Assembly: GCA_965261535.1 (NCBI GenBank)
Contig: OZ253469.1
Coordinates: 1,054,001 to 1,118,000 of the forward strand
DNA: 64,000 nt
Direction: 5' to 3'
Source of the DNA: VXNE01 sp965261535
Lineage (GTDB): Bacteria > Pseudomonadota > Gammaproteobacteria > Pseudomonadales > Azotimanducaceae
In this document: in pieces, positions 59,057 through 64,000 of the stretch
How the letters are laid out: each line of letters opens with the position of its first letter
Position numbering within the stretch: the first letter of the stretch is position 1
Made by a program: the position numbers and the translations under genes
Notes under the pieces: model-generated
What the model was told of the DNA's origin: nothing
Databases searched by the model: none
What the model saw: only the letters and a program-made list of their open reading frames with translations

Positions 59057-59530
59057 ATGAAACTGGTCTCCGGAGAACTTGGGTTGGCGACCCGACAGGA
59101 CGCGCCAACGCTTGCCGCCATGTCGCGCGACCACATCGAACGCGGCCTGGGCTGGCGCTGGCGCGCGCCGGCAATCGAGCACCTGATCGCAAGTCCGAAC
59201 ACGGTCGTCCTGTGCGCCCGCGTACCCACGACACTCGGCAAGGTCATCGTCGGTTTCGGCATCATGCAGTACGCCCTCGAAGAAGCCCATCTGATTCTGC
59301 TGGCTGTGTTGCCACGAATGCGCCGCCGCGGGCTGGCGCGCGAATTGTTGACATGGCTGGAAAAGACGGCCGATGTCGGGGGCATCCGGAAGATCGAGTT
59401 GGAAGTGCGGGAAGGAAACTCCGGCGCCCGCAAGTTCTACCGCAAACAGGGCTACATATCCGGTCCTTCCATTCCGCGTTACTACGATGGCCTCGAGACT
59501 GCGGTGCGCATGGCCAAGAAGTTGCGATGA
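59057..59530 (+). CDS. GNAT-family N-acetyltransferase (RimI-like)
   Basis: A 157-residue acetyltransferase. The acetyl-CoA loop is VLPRMRRRGLARELLTWLE (Q/RxxGxG/A type), preceded by the strand EEAHLILLAV and followed by KIELEVREGNSGARKFYRKQGY, all typical of RimI-like proteins. The substrate is unknown. The stop overlaps the ATG of the cation-efflux gene (ATGA), so the two are translated together. Confidence 0.87.
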   Translation: MKLVSGELGLATRQDAPTLAAMSRDHIERGLGWRWRAPAIEHLIASPNTVVLCARVPTTLGKVIVGFGIMQYALEEAHLILLAVLPRMRRRGLARELLTWLEKTADVGGIRKIELEVREGNSGARKFYRKQGYISGPSIPRYYDGLETAVRMAKKLR

Positions 59531-60387
59531 CACAATCCATCGATCGCGACGAGCGCCTGTTGCGAAGCGCGTTGTGCATCACCGCGCTGTTCATGCTGGC
59601 CGAAGCTGTCGGCGGCTGGCTTGCGAATTCGCTGACTTTGCTCGCGGACGCCGCGCATATGCTGCTCGACGCGTCCGCGCTCGGCATAGCCTGGTTCGCC
59701 GCACGCCTGACCCGGCGCGAAGCAAACAACGAAATGAGCTACGGCTATCACCGCTCTCAGGTGGTGGCCGCATTTGTCAACGGACTGACGCTCGTCGTCC
59801 TGATCGCCTGGATTCTGTTCGAGGCGGCATCCAGGCTGCGCGCGGCGGAACCCGTGCTTCCCGTGCCCGTATTGGTCATTGGCACGATGGGCCTCGCAGT
59901 CAACATAGTCGTCTACCGCATGCTGCACGGGTCGCAGAACCTCAACGTTCGGAGCGCGGCCTTGCACGTTCTCGGCGATTTGCTCGGATCGGTCGCCGCC
60001 ATCGCGGCCGCGGTGCTCGTCCTGTTGTTCGACTGGGTGTATGCAGATCCGCTGCTCGCCGCCGGGATTGCCGCGATTCTCTCGCGAGGCGCATGGCGGG
60101 TGCTGCGCGAATCGGGCCACATTCTGCTCCAGGGCGCACCGTCGGGCATCAGCGTCGAGGAGATTCGCACTGCGCTCGTGGCTAGCGTGGGAGGATTGCG
60201 GGACATTCATCGAGTGCACGTCTGGTCGATGACCAGCAACAGGCCGGTGCTGACACTACATGCCGACCTTGTCGACGGGACCGACGAACAGACCGCGATG
60301 GGGAACATCAAGTGCTTACTTCTAGACAGATTCGGCATTGACCATTCCACTATCCAGGTGGAACGGGGCGTTTGCGTCGACGACTAG
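59527..60387 (+). CDS. Cation diffusion facilitator (Zn/Co/Cd efflux)
   Basis: A 286-residue inner-membrane protein with six helices and a C-terminal cytosolic metal domain. The transport-site pairs are present: H-x-x-x-D in LADAAHMLLDASAL (helix 2) and HVLGDLLGS (helix 5). The C-terminus DIHRVHVWSMTSNRPVLTLHADL is the CDF dimerisation domain. It probably exports zinc or a related ion by proton exchange. It is coupled to the GNAT gene and followed 9 bases later by a two-component system that may regulate it. Confidence 0.93.
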   Translation: MTQSIDRDERLLRSALCITALFMLAEAVGGWLANSLTLLADAAHMLLDASALGIAWFAARLTRREANNEMSYGYHRSQVVAAFVNGLTLVVLIAWILFEAASRLRAAEPVLPVPVLVIGTMGLAVNIVVYRMLHGSQNLNVRSAALHVLGDLLGSVAAIAAAVLVLLFDWVYADPLLAAGIAAILSRGAWRVLRESGHILLQGAPSGISVEEIRTALVASVGGLRDIHRVHVWSMTSNRPVLTLHADLVDGTDEQTAMGNIKCLLLDRFGIDHSTIQVERGVCVDD

Positions 60388-60396
60388 CCCACCACG

Positions 60397-61083
60397 ATGC
60401 CCGGCCCCCGCACAGTCCTTGTCGTCGACGACGATGCGCACATCCGCGATGTCGTATCTTTCACGATACGCCGAGCGGGTTTCGAAGTGCTGGAAGCCGC
60501 CGACGGGCGCGTGGCACTCGATATCGCCGAGTCCGATGCGCCCGACCTCATTCTGCTCGACATCCTCATGCCGGAACTCGAAGGCATCGACGTTTGCCGG
60601 GCCATTCGCCGCACCTCCAACGTGCCCATCCTGTTCCTGTCCTCCAAGGATGCGGTGGTGGACCGCATCATCGGGCTGGACGCCGGCGGCGATGACTATA
60701 TGACCAAACCCTTCAGCCCACGCGAGCTCCTCGCCCGCGTTCACGCCATGTTTCGCCGCATCGACGCCCTGGAGGCAAACGACGCGAGAATGATCGAGCC
60801 GGGGCCGCTGCGCATCGATATCGGAGCAAGGCTGGCGTATCTCGATGGCAAGGCGCTGGCCCTGACCGGCACGGAGTTCGGCATGTTGGCCACGCTCGGA
60901 CGGCACGCGGGCAATACGGTGAACCGGGAAACGCTGATGCGGGGCGCCTACCTCAAGCGCCGCGTGGTCAGCGACCGCACGATCGACAGCCACATCCGGC
61001 GCCTGCGGGAGAAGTTGCGCGCCGCCGGTGCCGATCCCATTCACACGGTGCACGGCGTCGGCTACCGTCTCAGCTTCGACTGA
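60397..61083 (+). CDS. OmpR-family response regulator
   Basis: 228 residues. The receiver domain has the acidic pair VVDDDAH, the phosphoacceptor Asp55 in LILLDILMPE, Ser/Thr in LFLSSKD and Lys in YMTKPFSPREL. The winged-helix effector follows (LTGTEFGMLATLGRHAGNTVNRE, VVSDRTIDSHIRRLREKL). It is first of a two-gene operon; its stop overlaps the kinase ATG as TGATG. Targets are unknown; the cation-efflux gene is directly upstream. Confidence 0.95.
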   Translation: MPGPRTVLVVDDDAHIRDVVSFTIRRAGFEVLEAADGRVALDIAESDAPDLILLDILMPELEGIDVCRAIRRTSNVPILFLSSKDAVVDRIIGLDAGGDDYMTKPFSPRELLARVHAMFRRIDALEANDARMIEPGPLRIDIGARLAYLDGKALALTGTEFGMLATLGRHAGNTVNRETLMRGAYLKRRVVSDRTIDSHIRRLREKLRAAGADPIHTVHGVGYRLSFD

Positions 61084-62606
61084 TGTTCCGGCTCCGGCTT
61101 CGAACGGTCCTCCTCGTCGTCAGCCTGTTCGTCCTGGTGATCCCCGTCGCGGGCATCCAGGTGCTGCGCCTATATGAAAGCGCGCTCTTGCGCCAGACTG
61201 AATCCGCACTGATCACCCAGGCCGCATTCATCTCCGCGTCGTACCGCGCGGCATACAACAAGGCTCTCGGCGCCGCTGAGACGCATTCCAACGCATCGCC
61301 ACAAACACCGCGCCTGCCGCAGCTCGACTTCGTCGAATCTCCCGTCTATCCGCCGTTCCCGCCGGCCGTCAATAGCCTGACCGCGGACCCCTTGGCGCTG
61401 CGCGCCGGCGTCGATCTGACGCCGGTGCTGAAGGACGCGCAAACCGTTGCCCTGGCAAGCGTGCGCGTGATCGATGCGAACGGCGTTGTGGTAGCCACGA
61501 CCGATGCAGATCTGGGGCTATCGATCTCCCACAGCGATGAGGTGATTGAAGCCCTCGCCGGTGTCGACAGCAGCCGCTTGCGTCGCCGCGAACCCGGTCG
61601 CCGTCCGCCCCCCATCGGCCGCGGTAGCGCGACCCTGGTCTTCGTCGCCAGCCCTATCCTGTTGAACGACCAGATTGTTGGCGCCGTGGTGCTTTCGAGG
61701 GCGCCGGTCAACATCTTCGATACCCTGTATGCGAAACGTCATCTCCTGCTCCAGGCGGCGGTGCTCGTCCTGGCTGTGGTGGTCGGCATCGCGCTGTTCG
61801 CCTCCCGGACGCTGGTCATCCCGATCCACCGCATAGCCCGTGGCGCGGAACGCCTTGCGCTGGGGGAGACGGCGGAATTCGAAGCACAGCGACCTTATCG
61901 CGTGGTCGAGATCGCGCGTCTCTCGAACAGCGTTGCGGCCATGGCAAGGAATCTGCAACAGCGGACCGTCTTCCTGCGGGACTTCGCTCAGCACGTGAAT
62001 CACGAATTCAAGACGCCGCTCACAGCGCTGCGCGGGACCGTTGAGGTGCTGCGCGACCATCTCGACGAAATGACGCCCTCACAGCGACGACGCTTTCTCG
62101 ACAACGCGCGCTCGGACGTGGAACGGCTGAATCGCCTGACGTTGCGTCTGCTGGAACTGGCCCAGGCCGACATCGGCGCCGGCGACGAGATCACCGACGT
62201 GCTGGATGTGGCCCGAAGCCTGGATCACGCCACGGTGCGCGCTCCACCCGATGCCAGCGTACGCGCGCACATTCGCCGGGAATCGCTGGAAGCCGCGCTC
62301 GCAAACCTGGTGAACAACGCGCGCGAGCACGGCGCGTCGCGCATCGACGTGCGCGCCGAGACGCATGGTGACAACGTCGAAGTCTGGGTGGAAGACGACG
62401 GGCCCGGCATATCCGATGGGAATCGGAGCCGGATTTTCGAACCGTTCTTCACCACCCGGCGCGACGAGGGCGGTACCGGCCTGGGGCTCGCGATCAGCCG
62501 CTCGCTGCTGCGCGCCGCGGGCGGCATGATCGAGCTGGCGTCCGCAAAGACCGGCGCGGCGTTCAAGATCACGTTGACGGGGGTCGGCGACGAGCCACCC
62601 GCATAA
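61083..62606 (+). CDS. Membrane sensor histidine kinase
   Basis: 507 residues. An N-terminal membrane helix (VLLVVSLFVLVIPVAGIQVL), a periplasmic sensor domain of about 190 residues, a second helix (LLLQAAVLVLAVVVGIALFA) and a HAMP domain precede the kinase. The phospho-His is His307 in NHEFKTPLTALRG; the N box LANLVNNAREHG and G boxes EDDGPGIS and GGTGLGLAIS follow. It pairs with the response regulator just upstream. The signal is not evident. Confidence 0.93.
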   Translation: MFRLRLRTVLLVVSLFVLVIPVAGIQVLRLYESALLRQTESALITQAAFISASYRAAYNKALGAAETHSNASPQTPRLPQLDFVESPVYPPFPPAVNSLTADPLALRAGVDLTPVLKDAQTVALASVRVIDANGVVVATTDADLGLSISHSDEVIEALAGVDSSRLRRREPGRRPPPIGRGSATLVFVASPILLNDQIVGAVVLSRAPVNIFDTLYAKRHLLLQAAVLVLAVVVGIALFASRTLVIPIHRIARGAERLALGETAEFEAQRPYRVVEIARLSNSVAAMARNLQQRTVFLRDFAQHVNHEFKTPLTALRGTVEVLRDHLDEMTPSQRRRFLDNARSDVERLNRLTLRLLELAQADIGAGDEITDVLDVARSLDHATVRAPPDASVRAHIRRESLEAALANLVNNAREHGASRIDVRAETHGDNVEVWVEDDGPGISDGNRSRIFEPFFTTRRDEGGTGLGLAISRSLLRAAGGMIELASAKTGAAFKITLTGVGDEPPA

Positions 62607-62671
62607 GGACCCGCGCCAGCGCCACAAAAACCGTCGCCGCTTCGCGTGCGCCGTGTTTTGCCCCCGCCCAA

Positions 62672-62795
62672 GCCCGACTGTTTCATCCCACCCGCCCAAC
62701 CCGTCATCCCACCCGCCCAACCCGTCATCCCACCCGCCCAACCCGTCATCCCGTCGATCTTGCGCCAGAGCGGCAAGTCCGACAGGCTGCTAGCG
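62672..62795. repeat. Dispersed repeat copy 2 with 21-bp tandem units
   Basis: GCCCGACTGTTTCATCCCAC matches the start of the repeat at 48200. Three tandem 21-bp units (about 62683-62745) of the CATCCCACCCGCCCAACCCG block follow, then CGTCGATCTTGCG and an imperfect hairpin ending CGACAGGCTGCTAGC. Copy 1 has one unit and a perfect hairpin. It fills most of the 359-bp gap between the kinase and ankyrin-like genes; I see no gene in the rest. Confidence 0.82.
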
Positions 62796-62965
62796 TCGGA
62801 GGACCTGCCGCAGTCACTGCTGCGACTTCACCTTTGATGGGCGACGCGGTTCAAGCTTGCTTTCCGTCTGCCCGTGCCGGGCACCGCAAACGCAGTGGTT
62901 CCGGCCGGAAACGGCGACACCCAGCAAGAAACCATACGAAAGCGTAGGCAACCCGTTGCAACGCG

Positions 62966-63442
62966 TCAGCCGATGATCCGCCTGTCCAGTTTGCTGATTT
63001 GCTCGTCAAGCCAGGCAGCAAGACGTTCATGGCCACCGTATCTGGCCATGTCCGGCACGGTGTAACGATCATCCTGATCGCCAACCATAAGTGTCAAATC
63101 GGCACCCGCCTCTATCATGTATTCCACAAGCCCACGATCACCGTGAGTAGACACGGCTTGCGTAATAGGCAACCAGCCTCGTGCGGTCCATGGCTGATTC
63201 AGGACCCGGGGTTCCTTTGATAGCAGTTCCCGCAACGCTTGCAGATTGTTTTCGCTCGCGTAGTACTGCGCCTGAAACATCCTTGCCAACTGAGGCATGG
63301 GGCGATTCCCAGGATTCTCGTTTGCGTACCATGCATGTGAACGCGTCGCGATTTCCGCCATCTCATCGAAACGATTGGCCAGGCAGGCTCTTCGGAAGGC
63401 GGACAGTTCTGGCCATTGTGCTTCGTCAAAGTCCAACTTCAT
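62966..63442 (-). CDS. Small ankyrin-like repeat protein
   Basis: About 158 residues. The first half is helical (WPELSAFRRACLANRFDEMAEIA). The second half resembles ankyrin units: NNLQALRELLSKEPRVLNQPW, RGWLPITQAVSTHGDRGLVEYMIEAGADL and DDRYTVPDMARYGGHERLAAWL. It probably mediates protein contacts in the cytoplasm. The ATG at 63442 has GGAG upstream. The function is unknown. Confidence 0.7.
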   Translation of the reverse strand: MKLDFDEAQWPELSAFRRACLANRFDEMAEIATRSHAWYANENPGNRPMPQLARMFQAQYYASENNLQALRELLSKEPRVLNQPWTARGWLPITQAVSTHGDRGLVEYMIEAGADLTLMVGDQDDRYTVPDMARYGGHERLAAWLDEQISKLDRRIIG

Positions 63443-63560
63443 GGCAACTCCGTCTTGTCCGGCATGGGCAGCCATGCCTGGGTTTAGCCATGAGTCGCGC
63501 AGCGGGCCTCAACGCTGACCGGCGAAGTGCGCCTGGAGACGCGACCGCAAGACGGCGCCT

Positions 63561-64000
63561 TCAGGGTCGGGCTCGCGCTGTGCTCCTGATCAGTGAAATG
63601 AACGGGTCGTCGAGGCGATGCGTGCGAGCGGCTATGGTGCCCACGGCGTCAACGAGCACGTAGGTGGGATAGCCGCGTACCGCCCACGTCTCAAGTATCT
63701 GGTGGCGCGGCCCCACATGCCAGTTGGCCCAGGGCATCGGCTCTTCCGATTGAAATTCCGCGACCGTGTCGACTTCCTCATCGACGCTGATCGAGAGTAT
63801 CTCGAAACTATTTGCCGGCAACTGGGCACTCAGTTCCCGCAGGTCCGGCAGCGACTTGATGCAGGGGCCGCACCAGGTCGCCCAGAAATCGATCAGAACC
63901 GTCTGGTTCTGAAATGTTGAAAAATCTTCGTCGGCGCCATCGAGCCGCTTGGCGATAACGTTCGGGAGCTTCCGGCCGACGGTGAGATGGTTGAGGTTGT
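63561..64000 (-). CDS. TlpA/ResA-type thioredoxin-fold protein (5' end beyond the window)
   Basis: The C-terminal about 146 residues of a periplasmic-type thioredoxin: TVLIDFWATWCGPCIKSLPDL with the CxxC at 63861-63872, then FEILSISVDEEVD and the cis-Pro region VRGYPTYVLVDAVG. TlpA-like proteins reduce disulfides in the periplasm, for example in cytochrome c maturation. The N-terminus and any signal lie past 64000. Confidence 0.87.
   Translation of the reverse strand, partial: NLNHLTVGRKLPNVIAKRLDGADEDFSTFQNQTVLIDFWATWCGPCIKSLPDLRELSAQLPANSFEILSISVDEEVDTVAEFQSEEPMPWANWHVGPRHQILETWAVRGYPTYVLVDAVGTIAARTHRLDDPFISLIRSTARARP

Noticed and set aside
62683..62760. CRISPR-like tandem repeat
   Set aside because: The 21-bp units are directly adjacent without spacers, and no cas genes are present; it is a minisatellite within a dispersed repeat.

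Overview
The window is GC-rich, densely coded chromosomal DNA. It most resembles a gammaproteobacterium, probably marine or host-associated. The reasons are a two-domain GlnE, a divergent bfr/bfd pair under a Fur-like box, a TonB receptor with an N-terminal plug, homologues of YhaO/YhaN, and E. coli-like tRNA-Asp and tRNA-Val. Many CoA-ester, GMC-oxidoreductase, enolase-superfamily and D-amino-acid genes, together with many toxin-antitoxin loci, would suit a symbiont or an oligotrophic heterotroph. That placement is inference; there is no rRNA or other marker gene here.

Layout. 0-4 kb: a 2-hydroxyacid dehydrogenase, then mazEF, an IS21 istA relic and a broken AAA/DUF4143 ATPase. 4.2-6.1 kb: nine tRNA genes on the minus strand. 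Asp and Val are canonical and stand apart. The packed array Thr-Tyr-Ser-His-Ser-Lys-Gly has several members that break near-universal tRNA rules, and a small terminal-inverted-repeat element is inserted in it. 6.5-10.7 kb: SulP transporter, acyl-CoA synthetase, ChaC, then an OxyR-like stub fused to an Xre/ParS-antitoxin stub. 10.9-11.8 kb: yafQ/dinJ and a second copy of the small element. 11.9-17.4 kb: a MacB-type ABC operon with one ATPase, three periplasmic adaptors and one permease. 17.5-25.6 kb: acyl-CoA dehydrogenase, GMC oxidoreductase, an RHH/PIN toxin-antitoxin pair, glnE, bfr/bfd.

25.8-36.5 kb: metabolic genes (transketolase-like enzyme, LDH2-type dehydrogenase, enoyl-CoA hydratase, D-threonine-aldolase-type PLP protein, enolase-superfamily enzyme, MFS transporter, threonine-dehydratase-like enzyme) interleaved with Uma2 and PIN-type toxin loci. 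36.7-40.4 kb: TonB receptor and phosphoesterase. 40.5-46.0 kb: MerR-TPR regulator and the YhaN/YhaO nuclease pair. 46.1-49.7 kb: a rearranged stretch with a truncated moeB head to head with a truncated secreted-protein gene, a trypsin-like protease without signal peptide, a palindromic repeat and two PIN toxin loci. 49.8-54.5 kb: aldo/keto reductase, two tandem DUF6491-like genes, M32 carboxypeptidase, serine esterase. 54.7-55.5 kb: a probable orphan polymorphic-toxin tip with a candidate immunity gene. 55.7-64 kb: double CaiB/BaiF CoA-transferase, enoyl-CoA hydratase, GNAT, cation efflux, a two-component system, a second copy of the 48-kb repeat, an ankyrin-like protein and the end of a TlpA-type thioredoxin.

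Two themes stand out. First, there are seven toxin-antitoxin loci plus one remnant in 64 kb, most of the toxins being predicted RNases, and they share the window with an unusual tRNA array. Second, there is much small-scale rearrangement: truncated genes, tandem minisatellites inside genes, and two families of short non-autonomous repeats.
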